Source: Pseudomonas sp. GGS8 (GTDB taxonomy: Bacteria > Pseudomonadota > Gammaproteobacteria > Pseudomonadales > Pseudomonadaceae). From it: a stretch of DNA of 64,000 bases. Positions 1 through 8,634 of this stretch are shown in pieces. The notes beneath the pieces were generated by a model. The model was not told the DNA's origin. It was given only the letters and a program-made list of their open reading frames with translations, and searched no databases. The translations under genes were made by a program, and so were the position numbers. Each line of letters opens with the position of its first letter. The first letter of the stretch is position 1. The stretch spans positions 2,843,001 through 2,907,000 of the forward strand of contig NZ_JALJWF010000001.1 in the NCBI RefSeq assembly GCF_024168645.1, read 5' to 3'.

Positions 1-140
1 GCGCCCCTGAAACCAGCCACCGCTATCTTGAATGAGAAAGCGGTGACCGGTTTACGATTGCTGCGCAATCGAACGGGGCGATGCGGCGTTCCGACAAGCC
101 CCCTCGCCACAGCAGGCTCGCTCCCACAGTTGGTTTTTCA
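1..140. repeat. REP-like intergenic repeat fragments
   Basis: No gene is recognised before ispH. Positions 102-133 carry, in reverse orientation, the half-palindrome TGTGGGAGCGAGCCTGCT seen at several other sites in this window, and the flanking bases read like degraded Pseudomonas intergenic repeat. The reverse-strand reading frame across this stretch and ispH looks like a repeat-plus-antisense artefact. Confidence 0.5.
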
Positions 141-181
141 CTGTTTTCGCTATTTCTTGCGCGCAAGACACGAGGCACAGC

Positions 182-1129
182 ATGCAAATCAAACTCGCCA
201 ACCCCCGTGGCTTCTGCGCCGGTGTGGACCGGGCAATCGAAATCGTCAACCGCGCCCTGGAAGTCTTCGGGCCGCCGATCTATGTGCGCCACGAAGTGGT
301 CCACAATAAATTCGTCGTCGAAGACCTGCGCGCCCGCGGGGCGATCTTCGTCGAGGAACTGGATCAGGTGCCTGACGACGTGATCGTGATCTTCAGCGCC
401 CACGGCGTTTCCCAGGCCGTGCGTACCGAAGCCACAGGCCGTGGTCTGAAGGTGTTCGACGCGACCTGCCCGCTGGTGACCAAGGTGCACATCGAAGTCG
501 CCCGTTACAGCCGTGACGGTCGTGAATGCATCCTCATCGGTCATGCCGGCCACCCGGAAGTCGAAGGCACCATGGGCCAATACGATGGCAGCAATGGTGG
601 CGCGATCTATCTGGTAGAAGACGAAAAAGATGTCGCCGCGTTGCAGGTGAACAACCCTGAAAAGCTGGCTTTCGTTACCCAGACCACGCTGTCCATGGAC
701 GATACCAGCCGCGTGATCGACGCCCTGCGTACACGTTTCCCGGCGATCGGTGGTCCGCGCAAGGACGACATCTGCTACGCCACGCAAAACCGTCAGGACG
801 CCGTCAAGCAACTGGCGGACGAGTGTGATGTGGTGCTGGTAGTCGGCAGCCCGAACAGCTCCAACTCCAATCGTCTGCGTGAACTGGCCGAACGCATGGC
901 CACCCCGGCCTATCTGATCGATGGCGCGGAAGACCTGCAAAAGAGCTGGTTCGACGGTGTCGAGCGTATTGGTATCACTGCCGGTGCCTCCGCTCCGGAA
1001 GTGCTGGTACGTGGCGTGATCCAGCAATTGCAGGCCTGGGGTGCCACGGGTGCCGATGAACTGGCCGGTCGCGAGGAGAACATCACCTTCTCCATGCCTA
1101 AAGAGCTGCGCGTGCGTTCGCTGCTGTAA
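182..1129 (+). CDS. ispH: 4-hydroxy-3-methylbut-2-enyl diphosphate reductase
   Basis: Last enzyme of the MEP isoprenoid pathway: it reduces HMBPP to IPP and DMAPP in the cytoplasm with a [4Fe-4S] cluster. The 315-residue protein has the full family length. The three cluster cysteines are visible in [12 protein letters not shown] (Cys12), [12 protein letters not shown] (about Cys96) and [11 protein letters not shown] (about Cys197), and the substrate-binding [10 protein letters not shown] motif follows. The ATG at 182 is preceded by a GAGG about 8 nt upstream and gives the conserved [12 protein letters not shown] start. It lies beside minor-pilin genes, as in other pseudomonads. Its 3' end overlaps the convergent pseudopilin gene by 32 bp and no clear terminator is visible. 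Confidence 0.98.
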   Translation: MQIKLANPRGFCAGVDRAIEIVNRALEVFGPPIYVRHEVVHNKFVVEDLRARGAIFVEELDQVPDDVIVIFSAHGVSQAVRTEATGRGLKVFDATCPLVTKVHIEVARYSRDGRECILIGHAGHPEVEGTMGQYDGSNGGAIYLVEDEKDVAALQVNNPEKLAFVTQTTLSMDDTSRVIDALRTRFPAIGGPRKDDICYATQNRQDAVKQLADECDVVLVVGSPNSSNSNRLRELAERMATPAYLIDGAEDLQKSWFDGVERIGITAGASAPEVLVRGVIQQLQAWGATGADELAGREENITFSMPKELRVRSLL

Positions 1130-1655
1130 TACTTTTTGCTTTACGACACAGCGCCTGCTCAATCTTATGGTTGTCCAGGCGCACTCGACCACTTCGTGCC
1201 AGCACAATCTGGAGCCGGCTGACCGGCTCGCGAGCCGAACAAATATGTAGTGTCCCTGCCTGAAATGCCCGATCGGGCATCAGCGGTTGGCCCAGACTGC
1301 TGAAACGTACGAAGCGCCTGACCCACCAATTGCCGACAATCGGCGTCCGCGCATCACTCGCGCGCTCGACCAGTAGCGGATTGCTGCTGTCCTCTGGCCC
1401 TTTGCCGCTGATGTCCAGAATGATCCGCCAGCCCTGGCTCCAATCGCCGTTGATGCCATGAATGACCACGCTCTGGTTGCGGGTGATTGCCAGGGTTCTG
1501 GCGTGCCGGATCCCGCTGATCAGCGACTCGGCCGCCTGCTCCCGCTGATTTGATTCTGTCAGCGCTGCGAGTGCCGGGCTGACCAGTTGCAGAACAATCC
1601 CGACAATTGTCAGTCCCATGAGCAGTCCGATCAGGCTGAAACCTTGCTGACGCAT
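1098..1655 (-). CDS. GspH/FimT-family minor pseudopilin with atypical N-terminus
   Basis: Predicted minor type IV pilin of about 185 residues. The start ATG at 1655 gives a short leader MRQQG followed by [20 protein letters not shown], a PilD-type cleavage site and hydrophobic N-terminal helix. The body ([19 protein letters not shown], then a Trp-rich segment) resembles the GspH/FimT fold. Residue 5 of the mature protein is Gly rather than the nearly invariant Glu of incorporated pilins. The gene is divergent from the main minor-pilin operon and converges on ispH with a 32-bp overlap. It corresponds in position to fimT of P. aeruginosa, but the loss of Glu5 makes its role uncertain. A longer frame upstream of 1655 lacks a pilin leader and was not used. 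Confidence 0.8.
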   Translation of the reverse strand: MRQQGFSLIGLLMGLTIVGIVLQLVSPALAALTESNQREQAAESLISGIRHARTLAITRNQSVVIHGINGDWSQGWRIILDISGKGPEDSSNPLLVERASDARTPIVGNWWVRRFVRFSSLGQPLMPDRAFQAGTLHICSAREPVSRLQIVLARSGRVRLDNHKIEQALCRKAKSITAANARAAL

Positions 1656-1786
1656 GTCATCTCCCTCCCTGGAGTACTGCGGCCCGCGCGATCCTTGCGC
1701 GAGTAATGGCAAAACAACCGTACATTCGCCGGTCGAATGTTCTAGCGTGTAGAAGCAGGTATAGCCGACGGCAACGGAGGGCATCG

Positions 1787-2260
1787 ATGGATCATCGTAC
1801 AAAAGGTTTCACGCTGATCGAGCTGCTGGTCACGCTCGCGGTGTTTCTGATCCTGATCACCCTGGCCGTGCCAGCGTTTACCCGCTCGGTGCAAAGCAAC
1901 AAGGCCGACACCGAGGTCGGCGACTTGCAACGGGCACTCACTTACGCGCGGCTCGAGGCGATTGATCGGGGCTTCACCACCCGGGTTCGTCCGACGGCCG
2001 GCGGCAGTGTCTGGACCGGCGAGCTGAGCGTTTATGACGGCACTGGCAATCCGGCCAATGTATTGCGGGTTGTTCCAGCGATGAGCAGCGGAGCAACTCT
2101 GACGCTAACCTCAGGAGTGACCGCGATTGATTTCAACAATCTCGGCGGTTTGGCGGCACCGTCCACGGCGGTGGTGATCAGTTATGTACTGGGGGCGCAA
2201 AGCAGGACGCTGAATGTGTGTTTGAACGGACGAATTCTATTGGGTGGAAGTTGCGGATGA
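1787..2260 (+). CDS. fimT: GspH/FimT-family minor pseudopilin, first gene of operon
   Basis: Minor pilin of about 157 residues that should sit in the priming complex at the pilus tip. The ATG at 1787 follows GGAGG at 1776-1780 and gives leader MDHRTKG, then FTLIELLVTLAVFLILITLAVPAF, with the canonical Glu5 and PilD processing site. The GspH-like segment LQRALTYARLEAIDRG follows. Its stop overlaps the pilV start (ATGA), so it heads the operon through PilE. By order it occupies the FimT/FimU place of the P. aeruginosa cluster; which of the two it matches cannot be settled by eye. Confidence 0.88.
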   Translation: MDHRTKGFTLIELLVTLAVFLILITLAVPAFTRSVQSNKADTEVGDLQRALTYARLEAIDRGFTTRVRPTAGGSVWTGELSVYDGTGNPANVLRVVPAMSSGATLTLTSGVTAIDFNNLGGLAAPSTAVVISYVLGAQSRTLNVCLNGRILLGGSCG

Positions 2261-2706
2261 GGGGTTGGAGCAAGCGTGCACAGGAGGGCATGACGCTGAT
2301 CGAGGTATTGGTCGCGTTGTTGGTGCTGGCTGTGGGTCTGTTGGGCGCGGCGGCGATTCAGCTCAATGCGCTGAAGTACACCGACAGCTCGCGAATGACC
2401 AGCCAGGCGAGTTTTATCGCCTACGACATGATGGACCGCATTCGCGCCAACTCCGGCGCCGATTACACCGTCACGCCACCGACCTCGGGCAACCTGAGCG
2501 TGGCCCGGGATCAGGACCTCTACGACTTCACCACCAATATCGTCAATTTCGGCGGCGCCACGGCCACCGGCAGCATCGTCCGCAACCAGCGGGTGTACAC
2601 CATCACCATTACCTGGGACGACTCGCGGGCCGCCAACACCGTCGATTCACGCCGCAGTTTCGTCCTCAGCAGTCGTGCCACCGTTGATCCGGTGACGACA
2701 CCATGA
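2257..2706 (+). CDS. pilV: type IV pilus minor pilin PilV
   Basis: Minor pilin of about 149 residues. The ATG at 2257 overlaps the previous stop codon and encodes MRGWSKRAQEG followed by MTLIEVLVALLVLAVGLLGAAAIQ, the typical PilV leader with Met as first mature residue and Glu5 present. The AVGLLGAAAIQLNALK stretch is characteristic of PilV. It is translationally coupled on both sides (ATGA overlaps at 2257 and 2703), consistent with stoichiometric synthesis of the PilV-PilW-PilX tip complex. Confidence 0.92.
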   Translation: MRGWSKRAQEGMTLIEVLVALLVLAVGLLGAAAIQLNALKYTDSSRMTSQASFIAYDMMDRIRANSGADYTVTPPTSGNLSVARDQDLYDFTTNIVNFGGATATGSIVRNQRVYTITITWDDSRAANTVDSRRSFVLSSRATVDPVTTP

Positions 2707-3416
2707 CCAGAGCCAGCAAAGGTTTTGGCCTGATCGAATTGCTGATCGCCCTGGCCTTGAGCCTGATCGTGGTTCTGGGCGTGGCGCAGATTTTCATCGC
2801 TGCCAAGAACACCTATGTCAGTCAGAGCACTGCCGCTGGCATGCAGGAAGATGCACGGTTCGTCCTGAGCAAGATGATTCAGGAAATCCGCATGGTCGGC
2901 ATGTTCGGTTGCCTGGGTACGATTACCGATGCCAGCTCGGCTGGGGATTTCAATGCCAGCCGGCTCACACCGATCAGTTGGGACAATGCCACCCTCAAAT
3001 TGACCCTGGTCACGGCAGATGTCGGCGGCAGTGGCGGGGTGCCGACCTGGACCGTGCTTTCCGATTGCCGCAACGCGGCGACGGCCTACACCGGTTTACG
3101 CACGCCGACGTCGGGGCAGTTGGCGTTTCCGGTCCGACGGCTGATCTACAGCTTCAGCAACAACCAACTGCTGATGGGCACTGGCAGCGGCACACCGACT
3201 CAGGCGGTGCTTATCAATAATGTCAGTGCCTTCGGCGTGAGCTTCGGCCTCGCCAGTTCGGCCACGGATACGTCCGCCTCCACCTACAGCAGCAATCCGT
3301 CCGATCCGGCGCGAATCCGCAGTGTGCGGCTGACGCTGACCCTCACCGATCCGAACAACCGGGTACGCAATCAAACCTTCAACGTGGTTGCCGCCTTGCG
3401 CAACCGGTTGCCATGA
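2703..3416 (+). CDS. pilW: type IV pilus minor pilin PilW
   Basis: Minor pilin of 237 residues. The N-terminus MTRASKG plus FGLIELLIALALSLIVVLGVAQIF is a class III prepilin signal with Glu5. The following SQSTAAGMQEDARFVLSKMIQEIRMVGMFGCLG is the conserved PilW segment. Its start overlaps the pilV stop and its stop overlaps a potential pilX start (ATGA). Family knowledge places PilW between PilV and PilX in the pilus initiation complex that also holds PilY1. Confidence 0.93.
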   Translation: MTRASKGFGLIELLIALALSLIVVLGVAQIFIAAKNTYVSQSTAAGMQEDARFVLSKMIQEIRMVGMFGCLGTITDASSAGDFNASRLTPISWDNATLKLTLVTADVGGSGGVPTWTVLSDCRNAATAYTGLRTPTSGQLAFPVRRLIYSFSNNQLLMGTGSGTPTQAVLINNVSAFGVSFGLASSATDTSASTYSSNPSDPARIRSVRLTLTLTDPNNRVRNQTFNVVAALRNRLP

Positions 3417-3907
3417 GGGACGGGCCGATGAATCGTGCGCCCATGATCTCTCACGCCCAGCGCGGCATGGCGCTGTTGGTCAGCCTGGTGTTTCTCCTGG
3501 TGCTGACGTTGATCGGTCTCTCGTCGATGCAGAGCGCCACGTTGCAGGAGAAAATGACCAGCAGCGTAATCCTGCGCAACCAATCGTTCCAGGGCGCGGA
3601 AGCGGCGTTGCGCGTCGGCGAAAGCGCGGTGCAACTGAACGCCTACTCATTGCCGGTCTGCAGTGGCACCAGCCAGTGCGCGCCGCCGGCCGAGGCGTCG
3701 GTCATCACCGCCGCCGGGTTCAACTCCACCTCGGGGGTGACCTGGATCGCCTCCGGTAGCGGCTTTTACGGAGTGCAGAACATCGGCACTACCCTGACAG
3801 CCGTGAACGTGCCTAGCAGCATGTCGGCAACACTTTACCGGGTGACCGCCGTGGGCATCGTGGGCAACTCGCGCAGTGTGGTGGAGAGTATCTATGCGAA
3901 GTACTGA
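3413..3907 (+). CDS. pilX: type IV pilus minor pilin PilX
   Basis: Minor pilin of 164 residues from the ATG at 3413, which overlaps the pilW stop; an ATG at 3428 is an alternative. A leader ending AQRG is followed by MALLVSLVFLLVLTLIGLSSMQSATLQEKMTS, the signature PilX N-terminus. Position 5 of the mature helix is Val rather than Glu, which is usual for PilX/GspK-type tip pilins. It overlaps pilY1 by 14 bp, consistent with their joint role in pilus assembly. Confidence 0.92.
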   Translation: MRDGPMNRAPMISHAQRGMALLVSLVFLLVLTLIGLSSMQSATLQEKMTSSVILRNQSFQGAEAALRVGESAVQLNAYSLPVCSGTSQCAPPAEASVITAAGFNSTSGVTWIASGSGFYGVQNIGTTLTAVNVPSSMSATLYRVTAVGIVGNSRSVVESIYAKY

Positions 3908-6900
3908 GGCCCGCACAGGTTGGCGCCGTTGGTTGTTGCAGCTGTTCTGCGGCGCGGCCTTGAGCCTTTATCTGGCCGCGCCGACCTACGCCTTCACGCC
4001 CTCGGATTCGCCGCTGTTGAGCGCCGCCGCCGTGTCTCCCAATGTGATGCTGTTGCTCGATGACTCGGGGAGTATGAACAACATTATCTGGGCGGCCGGC
4101 TTCGACCCGACGGTCGCACGCACCCCGGTGACGATTTGCCTCTCCAATGGTTCGTGCAACAAAGGCCGGGACTTGGACATGACAGATGGCAATATTCCCT
4201 TGTCGAGTTTGACTCATGGAACATGCTCAAAGGCCGGATGGTACGGTTTTTATAAAAACAGCTCTTCCGGTCTGGAGTCGCTTTGCCTCAAGCTTCCCGA
4301 TCCGGTGGGGAGCGAAGACACTCTTTATACGGCGAATTACCTGTCGTATCTGATAAGCCTGGCCAACAACTCCGATCGGGACTTCACCGACGGCTCGATC
4401 CCCAACGATTACCGGATGAACGTGGCGCGCAACGTTTCCAAGACGTTGGTGGCCAGTAACCGTTCGCTGCGCATCGGCCTGTCCACGTTCAACCTGGCAG
4501 TTGGCAACCATAAGAATGACGGCGGTTACATCGCCCGCTCGATCAGCGATTTGTTGTCGGTCAGCGGCACTGTGACCCAGGCTCAGGCCGATACCAATTA
4601 CAACGCATTGCTCGCCGGGATCGATGACCTGAGTGCGGAGGCCAATGCGCCGCTGGCTGAAGCCTATTACGAGATCACCCGCTATTTCCGTGGCATGGCG
4701 CCATACAACAACTCGACGCCCGACACCTATACCAGTCCGATTCAGTATCGCTGCCAGAGAAATTACGGCGTGGTAATCACCAGTGGTCTGCCGACCTTCG
4801 ACCATACTTTTCCGACCGACGATCCGTTGGGTGGCAACCGGTTACCGAACTGGGACGGGATCAGCAGTAACGATGGTACCGACCCCTTAGGCGATGATGA
4901 GGGCGACACCCTGTACCTGGATGACATTGCAAAGTTCGCCTTCGACATCGACATGCGCTCCACGGGAACCGATGCCACTGGCAAAAGCTGGAACGCCCTG
5001 GATTTTCCCAGGCAGTACATGAACACCTATACCGTGGGTTTTACCGCTGCAAATCAGATGTTGGTGGATGCCGCGAGCTATGGGCAGGGCAAGTATTACC
5101 AGGCGACCGACAGTGCGGGGCTTAACAATGCACTGTCTGCCGCCCTGAGCGACATCACTTCCAAGGCCGGCTCAGGTGGCAGTGGCGTGGCCAGCGGCAC
5201 GACCCTGACCAGCGACTCGAGCTATTTCCAGACCAGTTACGATCCCAAGGACTGGCGGGGTACGATCAAGTCCTTCGGCTTCACATCGGCGGGCGCGGTT
5301 AACACCGCCGCCGTGCTGTGGACGACCGACACCACCATCGTGCCCGGTGCCACCGCGCCGACCTACCAGTCCTGGAACACCCAGACCAACGCCGCGGTTA
5401 CCCTGGCCTACAGCAATTTCTCTGCGGCGCAGCAGACCGCGCTCAACCAGGGGCTGCCCACTGGCATCAACGGCAACGATTTGGTGGAGTGGAGTAAGGG
5501 CATCAACAAAACCGGGTTGAAAGTGCGTAGCGTATTACTCGGCGACATCATCAATTCGCCACTCGTGCTAGCCGCACCCACGGACAAAACCGCGTCCGAT
5601 CTGGTGGCAGACACCAGCTATAGCACCTACCTGACCACCAAAGCCGCCAACATGAATGCCAGCCTGGTGGTGAATGCCAACGACGGGTTTGTAAACGTCA
5701 TCAACTCGGCCAACGGTGTCAGACGTTATGCCTACATGCCCTCCAGCGTGCTGCCATCGCTGAACGACATCGCTGACCCCACTTACATCAACGGTGTGAG
5801 CCACAAGTTTCTGGTCGACGGCCAGGTCGGCGTGTTCGATACCCAGCTCAACGGCGCGTGGAAAACCTTGGCGATTGGCGGAACGGGGGCGGGTGGCAAA
5901 ACCTTCTATGCGCTGCAATTGTTCGACGCATCGGCCGGTAATGAGACTAAGGCGCTGTGGGAAATCAGTGCACCGGCCACGGCCAACACGGCGAACGTTT
6001 TCAATGATCTGGGTTATGCCTACGCGCGTCCCGAGGTGGCACGCTTGGCCGATGGTCGCTGGGCCGCGTTTATCTCCAATGGTTATGGCAGCAACTCCGG
6101 GGTGGCAGCGTTGTATGTGGTGGATATTCGCGACGGCTCGCTGATCAAGAAAATCGTGGTCGACAGTACCGAAACCACCAACGGCCTGTCCTCGGTGAAG
6201 CTCAGGGTCAACTCCCAGAATGTGGTGCAGGCTGCCTATGGGGGCGATCTGAAAGGGCGGTTGTGGAAGTTCGATTTGAGTGGCACCACCGCTGACACCT
6301 GGGGCGTGGCGTTTTCCGGCAAACCGTTGTTCACCACCGCAGGCGGCGCGACCCAGCCGATTACTGCGCAACCATTGCTGGCCGATCATGCGTCGGGTGG
6401 CAAGGAAGTGTTTTTCGGCACCGGCAAATTCAATGAGGTCGCCGACAAGACCAACAAGGATCTACAGGCGTTCTACGCGGTATGGGATGCCGAGGGGGGC
6501 GCGGGGCAAATAACCGTTTCCAGTTTGCAGGCGCAGGCAGTGACCGGCGTGTTTTCTGGCAGCACCGGGCAATTCATTACCACCAGCCAGAACGAGGTGA
6601 CCTACCCGGCCGAGAAAGGCTGGTACTTACCCCTGGTGTACAACAGTGTGCTGACGGGGGAGCGGGTGATCAATCAGGCCAGGCTGGTGTCGGAGCGAAT
6701 CGTTTTTACCACGCTCAGTGTGGATACCGCGGACCCCTGTGCCAGCTTCGGTGCCGGCAAACTGGTCGAACTCGATGCGTTCAGCGGTAAGATGCTCAAT
6801 TACGCAGTAATCGACACCAATGCCGACGGGGTGGTCGACGGCAACGACACGATTTCCAGCGGGGTGATCTTCACCGGTGGTATCCCGACCCTGAACGCAG

Positions 6901-7016
6901 TGGTCAATGACGCAACCCGCAAGATTGTGAACGACTCCGGTGGTGGCGTGACCACGCTGGTGGAAAAATCCGGTGGCGGCAGCGGCCGTCGCATCATGTG
7001 GCGACAAATACAGTAA
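3894..7016 (+). CDS. pilY1: type IV pilus tip-associated adhesin PilY1
   Basis: Large secreted protein of about 1040 residues that caps the pilus, supports extension and mediates attachment. The ATG at 3894 follows a GGAGAG and gives a signal peptide (basic MRSTEARTGWRRW, then a hydrophobic stretch ending APTYAF). Residues about 50-65 contain MLLLDDSGSM, a MIDAS-like Asp-Ser-Gly-Ser motif of a von Willebrand A fold. The C-terminal half resembles the PilY1 beta-propeller, with GYAYARPEVARLADGRWAAF and GDLKGRLWKFDL. An EF-hand-like calcium loop, DTNADGVVDGND, lies near residue 977. The upstream in-frame ATG at 3876 would lack a good signal peptide start. It lies inside the minor-pilin operon between pilX and pilE. 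Confidence 0.95.
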   Translation: MRSTEARTGWRRWLLQLFCGAALSLYLAAPTYAFTPSDSPLLSAAAVSPNVMLLLDDSGSMNNIIWAAGFDPTVARTPVTICLSNGSCNKGRDLDMTDGNIPLSSLTHGTCSKAGWYGFYKNSSSGLESLCLKLPDPVGSEDTLYTANYLSYLISLANNSDRDFTDGSIPNDYRMNVARNVSKTLVASNRSLRIGLSTFNLAVGNHKNDGGYIARSISDLLSVSGTVTQAQADTNYNALLAGIDDLSAEANAPLAEAYYEITRYFRGMAPYNNSTPDTYTSPIQYRCQRNYGVVITSGLPTFDHTFPTDDPLGGNRLPNWDGISSNDGTDPLGDDEGDTLYLDDIAKFAFDIDMRSTGTDATGKSWNALDFPRQYMNTYTVGFTAANQMLVDAASYGQGKYYQATDSAGLNNALSAALSDITSKAGSGGSGVASGTTLTSDSSYFQTSYDPKDWRGTIKSFGFTSAGAVNTAAVLWTTDTTIVPGATAPTYQSWNTQTNAAVTLAYSNFSAAQQTALNQGLPTGINGNDLVEWSKGINKTGLKVRSVLLGDIINSPLVLAAPTDKTASDLVADTSYSTYLTTKAANMNASLVVNANDGFVNVINSANGVRRYAYMPSSVLPSLNDIADPTYINGVSHKFLVDGQVGVFDTQLNGAWKTLAIGGTGAGGKTFYALQLFDASAGNETKALWEISAPATANTANVFNDLGYAYARPEVARLADGRWAAFISNGYGSNSGVAALYVVDIRDGSLIKKIVVDSTETTNGLSSVKLRVNSQNVVQAAYGGDLKGRLWKFDLSGTTADTWGVAFSGKPLFTTAGGATQPITAQPLLADHASGGKEVFFGTGKFNEVADKTNKDLQAFYAVWDAEGGAGQITVSSLQAQAVTGVFSGSTGQFITTSQNEVTYPAEKGWYLPLVYNSVLTGERVINQARLVSERIVFTTLSVDTADPCASFGAGKLVELDAFSGKMLNYAVIDTNADGVVDGNDTISSGVIFTGGIPTLNAVVNDATRKIVNDSGGGVTTLVEKSGGGSGRRIMWRQIQ

Positions 7017-7029
7017 GTGAGAGTGAGGC

Positions 7030-7431
7030 ATGCGCAGATCCAACCGAGGTTTTACCCTGATCGAAATCATGATCGTGATCGCGATCATCGGGATCGTCAT
7101 CACCATTGGTTACCCGAGCCTTACCGAGTACGTAAAAAAGGGCCGTCGCACTGAAGTGGCCGGGTTGCTTTCCGAGCAGGCGCAGATCCTCGAGCGTTTC
7201 TATTCGAAGAATAATGTCTACACCAATGCCACCGGTCTGAGCACCGGCAATGACTTCTACACCATCACCCCGACCCTGACCGACCAGACCTTCCTGCTGA
7301 CGGCAACACGCAAGGCCGGTTCGACCATGGCGAGCGACAAGTGCGGTGATTTCACCCTCACCAATACCGGTGTCAGAAGCATGGTCAATGCCGCGTCCGG
7401 CCTGGCCACAAAGGATTGCTGGGGGCGCTGA
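7030..7431 (+). CDS. pilE: type IV pilus minor pilin PilE
   Basis: Minor pilin of 133 residues and last gene of the operon, 13 nt after pilY1. Leader MRRSNRG precedes FTLIEIMIVIAIIGIVITIGYPSLTEYVKKGRR, with Glu5 and the kinked hydrophobic helix of PilE/PilA-type pilins. Two cysteines near the C-terminus (SDKCGDFTL and TKDCWGR) can form the D-region disulfide. A small hairpin GGGCGCCTTTTGCGCCC at 7443-7459 just after the stop may end or attenuate the transcript before thiO. Confidence 0.93.
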   Translation: MRRSNRGFTLIEIMIVIAIIGIVITIGYPSLTEYVKKGRRTEVAGLLSEQAQILERFYSKNNVYTNATGLSTGNDFYTITPTLTDQTFLLTATRKAGSTMASDKCGDFTLTNTGVRSMVNAASGLATKDCWGR

Positions 7432-7487
7432 GTTCCTTTTTCGGGCGCCTTTTGCGCCCTCTGTCTATTGAACGGTTGGATCAGAAC

Positions 7488-8588
7488 ATGAGCAGTCAAC
7501 AGCAAGTTGTGATTGTCGGTGGCGGGGTGATTGGCCTGCTGACGGCATTCAATCTCGCGTCCGAAGTGCAGAGCGTGGTGCTGCTGGACCGCTCGAACGT
7601 CGGTCAGGAATCCTCCTGGGCCGGTGGCGGGATCGTTTCGCCGCTCTACCCGTGGCGCTACAGCCCGGCGGTCACTGCACTGGCTCATTGGTCCCAAGAT
7701 TTTTATCCACAGCTGGCTCAGCGTTTGTTCGCTGCCACCGGTGTCGATCCTGAAGTGCACACCACGGGATTGTACTGGCTGGACCTGGATGACGAGGCCG
7801 AAGCACTCGCCTGGGCCGAACGGGAGAATCGTCCGTTACGGGCTGTGGATATCTCGGCGGCGCACGATGCGGTGCCGGTATTGGGCGCCGGTTTTTCGCG
7901 GGCGATCTACATGGCTGATGTGGCCAATGTGCGTAATCCACGGCTGGTGAAATCCCTCAAGGCCGCCTTGCTGGCGCTGCCGAACGTGACCATTCATGAG
8001 CAATGTGAGGTCAGCGAATTTATCCGGGAAGGTTCTGTGGTGGTCGGGGTACAGACCTCGCTGGGGGCCATTCGGGGTGATGAGGTGGTTTTGACGGCGG
8101 GGGCCTGGAGCGGTGACTTGTTGAAAAAACTGGACTTGGAGCTGCCGGTCGAGCCGGTCAAGGGCCAGATGATTCTCTACAAGTGCGCAGCGGACTTCCT
8201 TCCGAGCATGGTCCTGGCCAAGGGGCGTTATGCCATCCCCCGGCGCGACGGGCACATTCTGATCGGCAGTACGCTGGAGCATGAGGGCTTCGACAAGACG
8301 CCAACCGACACGGCGCTGGAAAGCCTGAAGGCATCGGCGGTGGAGTTGATTCCGGCGTTGGCGGATGCCGAGGTGGTGGGGCATTGGGCGGGGTTGCGGC
8401 CTGGGTCGCCCGAAGGGATCCCTTATATCGGTCGGGTGCCGGGATATGACGGGCTCTGGCTCAACTGCGGGCATTACCGTAACGGGCTGGTACTGGCGCC
8501 GGCGTCGTGTCAGTTATTTGCCGATGTGATGTTGGGTAGGGCGCCGATTATCGACCCTGCGCCGTATGCGCCAGTCGGACGTATATGA
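7488..8588 (+). CDS. thiO: glycine oxidase ThiO
   Basis: FAD-dependent oxidase of 366 residues that turns glycine into iminoglycine for the thiazole part of thiamine. The ATG at 7488 gives MSSQQQVVIVGGGVIGLLTAF, a Rossmann FAD-binding motif at the N-terminus. Family features follow: SSWAGGGIVSPLYPWRY, the central GAWSGDLL, and the C-terminal WAGLRPGSPEGIPYIG and CGHYRNGLVLAP motifs of the DAO family. The extra upstream frame from 7416 overlaps pilE and is not conserved in character. It could be read through from the pil operon or from its own promoter. Confidence 0.93.
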   Translation: MSSQQQVVIVGGGVIGLLTAFNLASEVQSVVLLDRSNVGQESSWAGGGIVSPLYPWRYSPAVTALAHWSQDFYPQLAQRLFAATGVDPEVHTTGLYWLDLDDEAEALAWAERENRPLRAVDISAAHDAVPVLGAGFSRAIYMADVANVRNPRLVKSLKAALLALPNVTIHEQCEVSEFIREGSVVVGVQTSLGAIRGDEVVLTAGAWSGDLLKKLDLELPVEPVKGQMILYKCAADFLPSMVLAKGRYAIPRRDGHILIGSTLEHEGFDKTPTDTALESLKASAVELIPALADAEVVGHWAGLRPGSPEGIPYIGRVPGYDGLWLNCGHYRNGLVLAPASCQLFADVMLGRAPIIDPAPYAPVGRI

Positions 8589-8634
8589 GCGCACATTCTT
8601 TGTCGTTGATCAGATCGCCCTCGCGGGCAAGCCT

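Noticed and set aside
23..1207. A 394-codon minus-strand frame over ispH
   Set aside because: Antisense to ispH and ending in intergenic repeat; no recognisable domain.
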